A program made the position numbers and the translations under genes. DNA of 64,000 nt. It comes from Babesia bovis T2Bo (Eukaryota; Apicomplexa; Aconoidasida; Piroplasmida; Babesiidae). The notes under the pieces are model-generated. The model made no database searches, was not told the origin of the DNA, and saw only the letters and a program-made list of their open reading frames with translations. Shown one piece after another: positions 20,701 through 31,957 of this stretch (position 1 is its first letter; the number at the start of each line of letters is the position of its first letter). The stretch is taken from positions 892,501 through 956,500 of the forward strand of contig NW_026261571.1 of assembly GCF_000165395.2 (NCBI RefSeq), given 5' to 3'.

Positions 20701-21765
20701 GGATGCGAATTCTTTCCATTGGATACCTTTGGCACCACTAGGCTCCGTTCCCGATAGTAATTTCCATACATCTGCTCCCTTCTTCCCACTACCTACTACA
20801 CCATAAGTCCACATGCCTACCCTAGGCAGTACTTACCACCACTCCCATTCAACCTCTCCAGGTCGTAGCCCATGGCCGCCATGAATGACCCGAGACCCTT
20901 GTCCACCTCATGTAGCTTACTATCCTTCCACCTCTCGGTGCTACTTCCATTTCCTGTTAGGAACCCCAACTGACTGAGTCCACTCCAGATGAGACATACC
21001 GACCCTAGGAAAATACGGGCCAGGAGGTGGACCTTAGTGGAGTCAGTGGAGATGGAGGTCCAAATGTAGTCTTTGGTGGTGGAACCGGCACCACTGGGTT
21101 GAGCAGTGGGTTTGCAATAGGCCGAGAGGTAGCATTTTTTGGTAGCCTCAGTGGCCTTGGGACCACACTCAGTACAGTCATGACATTTCTTTCCACCGGG
21201 ACTACAACAGTTAACACCACTACCATTACAATCACACTTCCTGCCTATCCCCGTACTCTTTCCACCTTCCCCCTTAAGACAACACTTATCTTGATCCCCT
21301 TCTTGCCACCCAACCCACATCTGTAGTCCCAGTGCCAAGTGGTCTATCAGTGCCTTTATGACCTCGGTGCCACCAGCACAGGTAGAGGTACTACTGGCAG
21401 CACCAGTGCTGCCATCACCAAGGAGTCCGAGGTCCTGGAGCACTGGCTTTACTATGGACTGTTCCTCCGTTAGGAGTATGCCATCCCAGTACCTCTCAGG
21501 GTGTGGACCAGGGGTCCCCGGGGACCTGGCATCATACAGTAGGTCCTTCACTGCCTTGGCCAAGTAGCACAAGCAATCTGTATGGTCGTGTGGGAGCTAG
21601 TGTTAGTGCTATTGACTTACGGGGGCCATTACTAGTGCTTGCCGGCTTCTTTGCCACATTTTGTTTACCATCCTTACCAGTTACCCTGAGGACCCAGTCA
21701 ATGGCCTCCTTCAGGTTGGTAGGTGCCTGGGTGAGGCTGCCGTAAGGTGCCCAGGCCTTTGACAT
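17800..21765 (-). CDS. ves1beta: VESA1 beta-type variant antigen, ten exons, apparently complete
   Basis: The start at 21765 opens with LTQAPTNLKEAIDWVLRVTG, the VESA N-terminus shared with the alpha gene at 22263. Exons read by hand are 21765-21621, 21577-20837, 20788-20682, about 20637-20152, 20062-19863, 19819-19562, 19517-19237, 19008-18446, 18380-18210 and 18113-17800; phases are consistent, giving about 1,090 aa. Features in order are KALIDHLALGLQMWVGW, a short Cys-rich patch, LARIFLGSVCLIWSG, TIREILYWLSALPYS, YCPLVLIGIQG, SCTGVLPVLYKYGFGYG, and a C-terminal membrane helix (VLTIAWLVAVLYLAFGAIW). Many introns are typical of ves1-beta as opposed to alpha. The product would pair with VESA1a on the red-cell surface. 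It is divergent from the intact alpha gene, so this pair is the best candidate here for a functional locus. The edges of exons 3 and 4 are the least certain. Confidence 0.8.
18148..18160 (-). repeat. GC-rich hairpin in ves1-beta intron 9
   Basis: GCGCCGAAGGCGC, in the intron between the exons ending at 18210 and starting at 18113. In transcript sense it is a GGCGCC-UUCG-GCGC type stem-loop. Confidence 0.7.
18412..18424 (-). repeat. GC-rich hairpin in ves1-beta intron 8
   Basis: GCGCCGAAGGCGC preceded by CACTGTC on the plus strand, in the intron between the exons ending at 18446 and starting at 18380. The flanks match those at 20110. Confidence 0.7.
20110..20122 (-). repeat. GC-rich hairpin in ves1-beta intron 4
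   Basis: GCGCCGAAGGCGC with the shared left flank AGCACTGTC and right flank CCTTATA, in the intron between the exons ending at 20152 and starting at 20062. In transcript sense the loop is UUCG closed by C-G. Confidence 0.7.
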
Positions 21766-22262
21766 TATGTTACCACCCCTTGTTTCGAGAGTGTCCAGTG
21801 AGAGTCAGTGGTAGTCAAGGTCAATGTATCGGGGTGGAATCCTAGGGAGGTGGAGCGCGCCGTAAAGAGGTAGTGGCGCCTTTGGCGCGACAGTACTTTG
21901 GAGGCGCGCGGTGGGAGTAAAGGGGATTCCACCACTAGTGGTAGTGTATATGTAGAATAATATGGATTATCCAGTACCGGTAGATTCCGTATAAGCAATT
22001 CAGCATTCCAGTATAACAATGGCATCACCACCGTGGTAATACCTTAGGATTCTCTATTTAGTAGCACCTATTACTCAATAGCAATACCACCTCTGAGTAT
22101 ACTACCCTAGTAGATTCCCATAGGTAGTGGTGGAATCCCACAGAACAGTATGCGCGCCACCAATCTACGGGCGCGCTTAGTAGCATATAGGATTCCACCC
22201 CGATAGCCAGACGACTCCCTCACCACTGTGAGTACTGCTGAGTACTCCTAGAAGCACCGATA
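21766..22262. promoter_or_regulatory. Divergent ves1-beta/ves1-alpha intergenic region
   Basis: This 497-bp segment separates the two start codons of a head-to-head beta/alpha pair. It contains a GGCGCCTTTGGCGC palindrome (21875-21888), GCGCGCC and GCGCGCTT palindromic pieces near 21854, 21895, 22150 and 22170, and repeated GGAATCCxxxxGTGG / GTGGTGGAATCC phrases on both strands. Such quasi-palindromic spacers with bidirectional promoter activity are known between ves1 genes of B. bovis. Promoter activity for this one is inferred. Confidence 0.65.
21875..21888. repeat. GC-rich hairpin in the divergent ves1 promoter region
   Basis: GGCGCC-TT-TGGCGC palindrome lying between the two start codons. 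It is the only family member here that is clearly not inside a transcript interior, which raises the possibility that the element acts as DNA rather than RNA. Confidence 0.65.
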
Positions 22263-25200
22263 ATGGCCCCTAATAGCTCTTGGAAACCTTACACGTCACT
22301 AACAGAGGCTCCCACCAACCTGAAGGAGGCCATTGACTGGGTCCTGAGGGTAACTGGTAGGGATGGTAAAGAACTGAACAAGGATACTGGTACGTTACTG
22401 TAGACACAGATATATAAGGGCGCCTTCGGCGCCACATTGTATATAGACTCACCCCTCTACAGAGTGTATTTGTGGCCTGGCGGCGGCAGTGACTGACCTA
22501 CTGCAGTCAGTAGAACTGGAGTACCATGGTAAGTACTCAGTACTAGAGTAGTACTATCTAGTACCACTACCGGTATACAGTACCTCATGGTGTCCTATAG
22601 GCTATCAAGGAGAAAGTGATGGCGATGACAACAGCAAGGGCCCCCAAAAAAAGAGAGTCACAGAGTGCCTCAATGGGCTATTCTCCCTAGTCCAGGGGCT
22701 AGGTGGCACTCTCGTGGTCCGGACATATATAGACCAGTTGGCACAAGTACTCAGTGCACTCATTGGGTGGAGTAGGATAGAGAAGTGTTGGAACGGTGGC
22801 TGCAGTGGTAGTAGTGGCCATGGGAATCAACATGGCAAAGATGGCTCGTGCGAGTATCTTAAGGATGTGCAGAAGAACGATCCGTGTAAGGACTGTGAAT
22901 GTATGAAATGGGATGATCCCAAGCCGGACAGTAATGAAGGACACCACCTAGGAAGGAGGTGTACAAGGTGTAGTGATGATAAGAAGAAGCCGTGTAAGTG
23001 TGGTGGTACTAGTGGTGACTCCTGTACTGCTGAGACTTGCAAATGCGCTTTAGCAGGCAAATGCTGCAAGTGTTATTGCAAGGGGAAGGGATGTGGATGT
23101 AGTAAAAAGGAGTGTAGTTGTGTTGAAGACAATGACAAGGGCACATATAAAGGTGGCCATCGTATATACAAGGATATATATCAGTCGGCATATGGAGAGA
23201 TGTTGTTTCCATCAATATATATTGATGACTATTTGGCGATGAAACCCGTATGGACAGATCTACTGGAGAGGGGTGGAAGTGTGACCCCCTCCCATCGCCG
23301 TCACCAATGTGCCCGTATTTTCCTAGGGTCAGTATGTCTCATCTGGAGTGGAATCACCTATATGTATTGGACAGGAAAGTGGGCCAAGGGTAGCCCACGG
23401 TGGAACAATAATATTTTGAATGGTAGTGGTCTAGATGATGGTACCCTATCCCAATGGCTCCAGGCCTTAGGGTTTCCTAGGGATATGTTGAATAACCATG
23501 GGCCGAAAAATAGATGGGATGCAGTTATATGGGATGGGATTAGGGGTAAGCTATATTTGGGATTCCCGGATACTGGTAATGGTAGTCCTGTCCATGGCCA
23601 AGACAACAGTGATAATACATTCAGAAATCCGGCTGGTATGAACTATGCAGGATATATACATACTTTAGAGAAGGGTGCATTTTGCAGCAACGCTACTATC
23701 TTCCATAAGAATGCTAATGGCGCCACCAGCATAGCTGAAGAAAACATCAACAAATGTGGTGCATTGTACAAGCTCTACATTCTATCGTGTGCCTATTTCA
23801 CTGGGTTACAGAACAAAGCGCCGCCGAAGGCGGAAAATAAAACTCCCCGAACAATCCGTGAAATCCTCTACTGGCTCAGTGCATTGCCCTATAGTACGGC
23901 ATATCCAAAGATACTGAAGCATTCCAAAGGAGTATTGAAGAAGGTAGCACCAGAAAAGGATGGTACTAAAACGCTCTCATTCCTTCAAACAGGCCGTTCA
24001 GCTCCAATTACCGTTGATGAATTCAACCTGTTTGCCCACTTCCAAGCAGTGACCCAGTACTGCCCACTGGTCCTCATCGGTATCCAGGGTGGACTCAAGG
24101 GCGCTGATAGCACTAAAGAACCTGCCATTCACTCCCTCTATGCCAACACGGAGTGCCACTTCACCTACCCATCAGTGCCCATCCAAGCATACAACCAGGT
24201 GGTCCACTACATTAGGGCCCTGTTCTACCAACTCTACTTCCTTAGGAAGCAATGTGCCATGAAAGTGGCTCTAGGAGGCAAATGGCGTGAATGTAGGTAT
24301 GGTGATGGGGTGCTTGGGAAGGATGTGGTTAGCTGGATGTGCCTGGGGTGTAGCCCCATGGAACATGATAGGAAAAAGAGGGTTGATAAGGTAAAGGGGG
24401 AGATACTGAAGGGGATAAAGGAGAGTGATAAGCTCGCAGGGGGGCTAAAAACATTATTGGAAAAGATTGGCGAGGTAGTGGTACAATTGGGTAATGCCCA
24501 GGAGGCATTGGAAGGGAAGAAGAAGGATGCTATAGAGGGGGTGAAGAAGGCACTAGAGAAGGCTAAGAAGGCACTAGAGAGTGCTAGGACGGGACTGGAG
24601 GCGGCGGTGAAGGATGGGCTGAATGGGCAAGCAGAACTAACGAAGGCTAAGGAGGCACTAGAGAAGCTGACGAAGGGTGGTGGAGCACTAGATATATTAG
24701 TGAAAAATGGTAATGATGCTGGGTCATTACAGCAGATATCTAATAGTGGACAAGAGTGGGAGAAGGATTACAGTAGTGCCAAGGACAGGATTAGTGAGGC
24801 TATTAGTAAGGTACGGGATGCATTGGAGGCATTAAAGAATGAACTAAAAGATAAGAATTCAATGCTGAAGGGTGGCCTAGCGGATTGGGCTACTGCAAAA
24901 TTTCAACAAGCTATAGATCAGATCAAAGACATATGCAACGCTGCCAAGTGCACTCCATGTGAATCACACTTCACCAAGTGCGGCCAACCATCAAATCCCA
25001 CTGTCTGTCAGACCTGCCTCCAACCCACTACCACTGGTGTCCCCTCCCCCCTCCAGGCATTCCTAGAGGATAGGTTACCTGGTTTTAGTTGTAGAGAGGT
25101 ACTCTACAGTGAGGACAACGACAAGTATCCACCTGCTGCATCCCACTTGGGACACTGTAATGGCTCAGGCCAGTGCTGCCCATTGCCAATGGGTTTCAGA

Positions 25201-26403
25201 AATAACTTCCAGGACGGTGTCACCCATACTGGCGCCAGACTCTATGGTATCCTGTACTTCTTCAGTAACGGTGACATGATGCAGTCTTGTGTTTATACAC
25301 TAGTGAGGGTCACAGCAGCACTCAGTGCCACGACACCGCAGGTATTGGGTGATGTCTTTGGGTTCTTTAGGGGTGGTGTAGGAAATAAAGAGGAGGGGAA
25401 GAACAAGAAGGACCAGAACAAGAAATGTGAGCACGATAAAGACCCATCTAAAAAAGAAGATGATGACTACATTTGTGGGTGGTGTGCCTCCGGGTTGCGC
25501 CAAGAGGTACAAAATATAGGGTGGATACCACAGAAGGAGGGTGATGGAGGACAGTATAGAGGCACAGTAGGACAAGCACTGATAGATATTAAGGGTGATA
25601 AAGGGGATAGTGCTACTCTAATGTCCACTACTACTCCCACCACCACTTCCCTCTCAACACTCACTGACAGTAACCACTACGTATCCCCCCTAACCGGTGA
25701 ACTCTATACGGCAGTGAGTGCCACCTTCGGTGGAACGTACCTCTCATGGGTACTGTATCTATCAGATGCACTTCATTCAGGACTAGAGTCACTCTCTGAG
25801 GCATTCCGTAATATTGAATGCCGGGGCTGTAAGGGACAGTGTGACCCCAATAAGTGCAAGAAGGGAGAGCACGGACAGAAGAGTGATGCAGGTAGCGCCG
25901 GACTATGCCAGTGCCAATCAATCGTATCATGTACCGGGGTACTGCCGGTATTGTATAGACATGGCTTCAGCTACGGTAACCCATTCAATCTGGAGGGGTA
26001 CCAACAGAGGGATAAGGACAAGGGAGATTATAGCATCACAGAAAGGAGTGACAAGACTACTAAGCATTGCCACGAGTTCCTAGAGAGCCTGGAAAAAGTA
26101 CTAGAGGACAAGCAGGAAGACACCTCTCAGGACCACCCCCTCACCAATCTCCTCTCCCAGGTCGGCCAACTCCAATACGACATACGGCTCCCGTGGATCT
26201 TTGTACTGACCTTGGCGTGGCTCTTAGCGGTAATGTACCTTGCCTTTGGTGCCATATGGCCACTGGACTGGACACATATGAGGTCGCATTGGTTACGGGG
26301 TGGAGAACACCAGTGGCAGTGTATGTGGTATAAGGTTATGACGGGACGCAAAGGAATGGAACTGGTGGAGTATTTTGGTAGAAAGGAGAGGAATATTGTG
26401 TAA
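22263..26403 (+). CDS. ves1alpha: VESA1 alpha-type variant antigen, complete, three exons
   Basis: Exons are 22263-22389, 22463-22528 and 22601-26403 (3,996 nt, 1,331 aa), with GT/AG introns and matching phases. The N-terminus reads MAPNSSWKPYTSLTEAPTNL, then KEAIDWVLRVTG. The large third exon holds, in order, VVRTYIDQLAQVLSALIGW, a Cys-rich domain (CKCALAGKCCKCYCK), CARIFLGSVCLIWSG, TIREILYWLSALPYS, a Lys/Glu-rich coiled coil (about 24360-24880), GSGQCCPLPMG, a second Cys-rich part, and one membrane helix near the C-terminus (VLTLAWLLAVMYLAFGAIW) with a short cytoplasmic tail. It encodes the VESA1a subunit of the cytoadherent variant antigen. It is divergent from the intact beta gene and is the only alpha copy in the window with all exons. 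Beyond its 3' end the A/T-rich region starts. Confidence 0.9.
22419..22433 (+). repeat. GC-rich hairpin in ves1-alpha intron 1
   Basis: GGCGCC-TTC-GGCGCC, a perfect palindrome just after TATATAAG, inside the first intron of the alpha gene in sense orientation. As RNA it contains the very stable C(UUCG)G tetraloop. Confidence 0.75.
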
Positions 26404-29000
26404 TAGTGTAGAAGCAGTGTTTGTAAGAGTTTTAGTGAGAATTGCATAGAAGTTGAGCAGCATTGTTAATAATTTTGTCATAAGTATAAAACGCCATTGT
26501 GTGTAAGATTGTAATAAATTAGTGGCGGATGTTGAAAATAGTAGATAAATAAAAAACAAAATCAATTTAGGTCGTATTTTAAAAAATTATTTTCGTAACA
26601 TAATTACGTGTATGTCAAACCTTATCAATAATACTTTACCATTTCCAATTGCCACCGATTTGCCGCAATACAAAAAAAATATATTTCATAGAGTAATTTT
26701 TTTAATTACATAATAAGCAACTCATGACTACTCCCAGTTATAAACAGCACATTAACTATTACAATAAATGAATAGCAGATATTAAACAGTAACCAAATGC
26801 AACAGAATGTCTAGGAAAATGTTTAATAACAATAATATTAGCATTAATGTTTATATATATATATATATATATATACATACATATATAATATATATTTAAA
26901 ATATCACAATGTAACAATTGAAAAAATGATGACGCAAGTACCAACCATCAACCGACCGACTTCGCATCTTCATATTTCTATACATTAGAGATTGTTAATA
27001 TAAACTGTAATACCATTACAAACTGTTCCTTCTAAATGATAACTATATGTGCAATGATCTTACTGTATCGACGTGATACATCCCGTGTAACTTTTTCTCT
27101 TGATATAAACACACTTCGAAAACCATTTAATAATATATACTTTTTTGTACACATCAAAAATGCTATCTATTGTTTATTTGTTGCACATACAGCATCATAA
27201 AATAGAATTTATACTTAACATAAAATTAATATTCATATAATTAATCTTTATTACATACTATTTTTTATGAACGCATGCTATAATATCATATAAAATTCTA
27301 CACATTGAAACATAACGAAGACGTTATTTGTTATTCAACATGAAAACAAACATTAATTTCATATATTATATGAAGTGAACAGTAATTGGAAATGTTAAAA
27401 TGACATACGTAAAACAACAAACGTTTATAAGCAGTAAATATGTAATAAAATCAATTAGTTAATACCGTATTAAATTAAACAATAAAAAATTTTTATATTG
27501 GAAATCATAATATGTGATTTTTTTCATTGTAAAACAATCATCTTATATATCACACAACGTGTTGTAAAAATAATATGACATGCAAATGATTGAACACAGA
27601 AAAAACAAAAATTGTGAAAAAATACTTTAATATATTTATATTAAAATTAATTAATGAATCGTTATTGGAATATGACAACATTATCAAATGTTGATTGAAT
27701 ATTCAGAGTAATTAACATCATAGCATTAATGATCAACCTGTATCTATAATAAATTGCGTTTTTATTTTTTAATTTATTACACTTTTGCTTATCAAATAAA
27801 TATATTGAGTATAAAATATGTATATATTGTGGTTTTTCGTATAAACAATTTTTGTTTTTGTGATGCATTAAAAGTGAAATACTATCATACTTTTGATTAT
27901 AGTACTTTCTAATGAAATGCTGTCAAACTAACGATACTGATTTTTGGACTGCATTATTTTCAACAGTTAATGACTTTTTTATGTGGACAATTATTCATCA
28001 TTTAAGGTAACAAATGATTAATATTACATGGTTCATATTTATAATATGCATTGCATTAGAACAAAAGGTTGTGACAAAGCATAAAAAACAATAATATTTA
28101 TACAATTTGTGCAACTATTTATGTTGTCTTAAGGTTTTTGTTGTAAAAAATTTAACATAATTAAAAACATGAATATTAAATTTCTAAAGTTTATTTACCT
28201 ATTTTTGATTTTAACAAATAATAAATGTATAGTGCATTTCACATTCACAATTTTAATTACAATATTGTGCGTTCAATATATTTAATGTTTATAATGCATT
28301 GATGGTTATAAACAATCACATAAGTAGATTAATCACGACTATTAGTATAAAAATTACTTTGATATGTCGTATTTCAAAAAATAAATATCATTTATACTAT
28401 GTTAAATATACATGTATGCATTATGGTGTACTTATTTTGCCATCATTATACGATTCATACAAAAATTAACAATTATCTTGCTGCCTTGACACACAACAAT
28501 TTACTAAAAGTACAAATTATGTTTACATCACGCACCAGGTTTATATGAATGTTATTATTTATGCCAACGATATTATTTTGTAATTTTTTTGTTCTATTTT
28601 AATAGCCTTCATTTTAACAAATGCGCATTATTAATTAAACAACGTTTGGCGTCATGATATTATTCAATTGTCTTTTCATTCGATTGAAGTCGATCACCAA
28701 TGTATTTAATTTAATGTATTTGATGTTATGTGCTAATTATATTATACTATCATCTTTGTTATATGCTATACGATTTTTAATGAGCTGTCTTACATTTGTA
28801 TGATGATATTTGCTATGTAAAATGAAGACAACCGTAGAATTTATTGTTATAAGCCGCGTGATTAATTATTTATAATTTTTTGAGTGGATTATGTTTTACT
28901 ATTTTATATATTGTATCTATAAATGTTACCTTTGATCGGAATAAATTTCATATTTCGTTTACTACATACTGAATTCTATATGTATTGTGTGAAGGAGTTA
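26404..29000. other. Extremely A/T-rich gene-free region, candidate centromere core
   Basis: No credible coding frame. Base composition falls sharply toward A/T right after the ves1-alpha 3' end and stays so to about 29000, with long runs of A or T and a TA microsatellite at 26851-26872. One A/T-rich, gene-free segment of several kilobases per chromosome is how centromeres appear in piroplasms and other apicomplexans. No tandem satellite is obvious. Centromere identity is an inference from composition and the flanking inverted repeat. Confidence 0.55.
26938..27091 (+). repeat. Left arm of a perfect 154-bp inverted repeat
   Basis: The segment from GTACCAACCATCAACCG to CATCCCGTGTAAC is the exact reverse complement of 31185-31338; I compared all 154 bases. 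Homology ends abruptly on the outer side and fades through small indels on the inner side. The arm is less A/T rich than its surroundings. Confidence 0.95.
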
Positions 29001-31184
29001 CATAAAAGTTGATTTATCTTATCATATGTAATAGTATATATAACATAAAATTGAAAATAAATAATGATAAGCTTTTTTTGATAAAAATATAATTTCTCTC
29101 GTACTCAGTATCATGTCCAACACACCTACTATAAAACATACCATCGATGCAATGCATAAAAATATACCTCCTAAGACATGACCAAACGTCCTGGAGAAAT
29201 GATGAATAAACTTCCCTTCTATGCAAGTTTCGTTAAACAAGATTCTATCACATCTGGTGTCCAGTTTCTTAGCTGAACAAATTTTGGAAATTCTATATAT
29301 ATTAATATAGGTATGATGTTTCTCAATAACCATACTTGTAGACATTAAAGAGGAATCATAGATTGACTTCCACTAATAAAAGGAGATTGACTATATAATC
29401 ATATGTTCAACATTAACCATTTCTTAGTACATTGTACAAGACTTTCATGTATCAAGCGGATTTAATACGTTCGCTAAATTTCCATAAATTGCTACGGTTG
29501 CATTCATTACTGAAATAGTGAGTAACATCATAGTGCGTAAAATGTCTTAAACTTCGCTTTGCTGAAGGATTCTACAGACTCCGGATAATAGAACCCGATG
29601 TTCAAGACAATACCATAAACGTAGCAGATTGATGCTATCAAATCACCAAAATTTCCTCTTCAGATTGCATTTTTAGCGTAAAACAAATTCCTGGCTAGGG
29701 GTACCATTGTAGCCTCTATCAAAAAAATTGCAGTTTAAACATGCAATACAATAGATCTTCACCGGTACTTATACCGTATAAGCGTGATACCATCGGGAAT
29801 ATACAATAATTATTCCTATATGGCATAAATCTTCTTTGGACGCTTGTAATATATCATGGAGATTAAACCAATTCACTTGCAAAATTACGGCCAGCTCATA
29901 TAACGAAACAATCTGCCTGATTATGTTTTCATACGTGATCAATAAAACACGTGCCCCTGTGATTGTGTTGATGCAGTCATATGCTGTTTTACTTCTGCTA
30001 TAATCTGGACGTATGCGCTGACATAGTGCACAAAATTTTATCTAATGATAGTGATCCTAGTACATTAAAGTAGCATATATATTGATATATTAAAGCAAAG
30101 CAGAATGCACTTAATTGAAACCGGGAAATATATATGATTTCGAAACTATGTTGGATGTACACGATTAAGTCGAATTTGATAAGGTGCAGATCATAATTAA
30201 TAATTTATAAAAAGTGATTTAACAAATTGCACAGCACAACGTGGTGCAATATTACTCAGCAATAGCAAAAGACAACAAGATCTAATAAATAACCTGTCGA
30301 ATAAGGGATATACCACCCATTGCAGCCTTATACGGAAGCATGGTATGATCCAACGTGAAGAGAAGAGCAACAAACACGGGAAAGGGCAATAGTTTTAAAT
30401 TAAAGGTAAAAATAGATGCATAACAGAAGAATGAAACATGAAAAGAACGAACGGACCTACCAATAGGGTATCCAATGGTGTAAAGGTGTCACATACTGAA
30501 ATGAAAAACATCAAATGTACAAGCGTGATATTCCCTCTAACAATAAGAGAAGAATAGACCCAGATAAACTGGAATGTATTGATATGTTTGCATCGGATTG
30601 ATGTCAATCATGGTTTTTAAAGATAAAACAAACTCGTGAAAGGCAACATATGGTGCCTAATACAAGAATACCTTGCGTTTTTCAAGGAGATACTATGAGA
30701 TTGGAGGATTGTTGGCAACTTCGGTGCTACATTGGTCAAGAAAGGAAAAATAAACGGAAGGCAATACAAGATGCGCACTGCCGTAACTTTTGCATATGCC
30801 GAATTATTTCAACAAATGGATTATAGAGGAGATAGATCATTCACATGCATCCCTCATAAATGTATCTATTACCAGCGTAACAAAGTTTTCGTCCTTTGTT
30901 CAGAAAATCTGCCTTTTCGGCGTGATAATATTGAAATAAAATATCCTATACACCCGTAGAAAATATCTACCAGCCTAATGTTAACTGGAGAAACAACGTA
31001 AAGGTATATGGAAATTAGAATTACCACAATCACCTGCAAGGCGTATGTTCGATTGCCATATAAGCTAACCAAGCCATCCATCGAACGAATATTTGTTCAA
31101 TCTGCCAAAGAAGATAATTACAGAACCATGCATCAACATTTGGTCAATATCGAATAAAATTTAAAATTATAAGACAAAAACAAC
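29000..31184. other. Inter-arm region with unresolved coding-like pieces
   Basis: Composition becomes less A/T rich from about 29000. On the minus strand several stretches read like membrane-protein exons, for example ITGARVLLITYENIIRQIV (within 30050-29770), GNFGDLIASICYVYGIVLNI (about 29656-29590) and VLGGIFLCIASMVCFIVGVL (about 29160-29090). On the plus strand 30699-30959 reads NGRQYKMRTAVTFAYAELFQ and ends in a stop. I could not join these into a gene: two in-frame TGA codons and ambiguous frames interrupt the minus-strand series. They may be a spliced gene, a decayed gene, or chance open frames. Confidence 0.3.
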
Positions 31185-31338
31185 GTTACACGGGATGTAT
31201 CACGTCGATACAGTAAGATCATTGCACATATAGTTATCATTTAGAAGGAACAGTTTGTAATGGTATTACAGTTTATATTAACAATCTCTAATGTATAGAA
31301 ATATGAAGATGCGAAGTCGGTCGGTTGATGGTTGGTAC
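31185..31338 (-). repeat. Right arm of the perfect 154-bp inverted repeat
   Basis: Exact reverse complement of 26938-27091. The spacer between the arms is 4,093 bp. It lies about 620 bp upstream of the first recognisable core gene on this side. Confidence 0.95.
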
Positions 31339-31957
31339 CTGCCCCGTGATGTATCCAAATATCCTTTTCGTATATATAAAAGACAAAAACCTTACAAGTG
31401 AAGATACTATGACGATTTTGTGATTTATAAAACCAACTCCATTTGTAAAACATACACAGTTTACACTACTATGTACTGAAGAGGATTGCCTACCAACCAA
31501 TTCATCCCTTACCCCTAGGTTATGCATCTATTCACTCAATCAAACTTAGGTTCATTATACGCCGATGATGATACTGCGCACAGTTGTATAACCAAAAATT
31601 TGTTCAACTCTAGGGTAAGACGTATTGTTTTTGGTTGCCGTAATGCGCTAAAATATAATGAACGCCAATTTTATTTCTCAGATATGGGCAACAATGATAT
31701 CATATTAGAAGTGAAAGTACTGCATTACATTCTACAATGGTCAAATTTATAAGTTATGATGGTACCAATACACATAGTAATGGTAGAACGGCGTGTCAAA
31801 CGGTTCAATGGGCTATGTGGTGTGTAATGTTTCCGTTAATTGACATTATAGTGTGAAGTAGGTATCGAGACACACATTTCTGTGTGACTTTAATAAAATA
31901 ATGTCTGCTTGCGGTTCAAAAATTCCTACAGAAGCGCTGGGTTAACGGGAGCACACT
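31339..31957. other. Possible upstream exons of the TSR protein gene
   Basis: Two plus-strand stretches look coding: about 31407-31526 (FTLLCTEEDCLPTNSSLTPR, Cys-rich) and 31576-31752 (VRRIVFGCRNALKYNERQFY, ending in a stop). They could be 5' exons of the gene that follows, which has no visible signal peptide. I found no splice combination that keeps the frame, so they are not included in that model. Confidence 0.3.

Noticed and set aside
26849..26944. TA microsatellite as a telomere-like repeat
   Set aside because: It is a simple TA run without any telomeric TTTAGGG-type units.
26404..29000. CRISPR array or other regularly spaced repeats in the A/T-rich region
   Set aside because: No regularly spaced identical units are visible, and the genome is eukaryotic.
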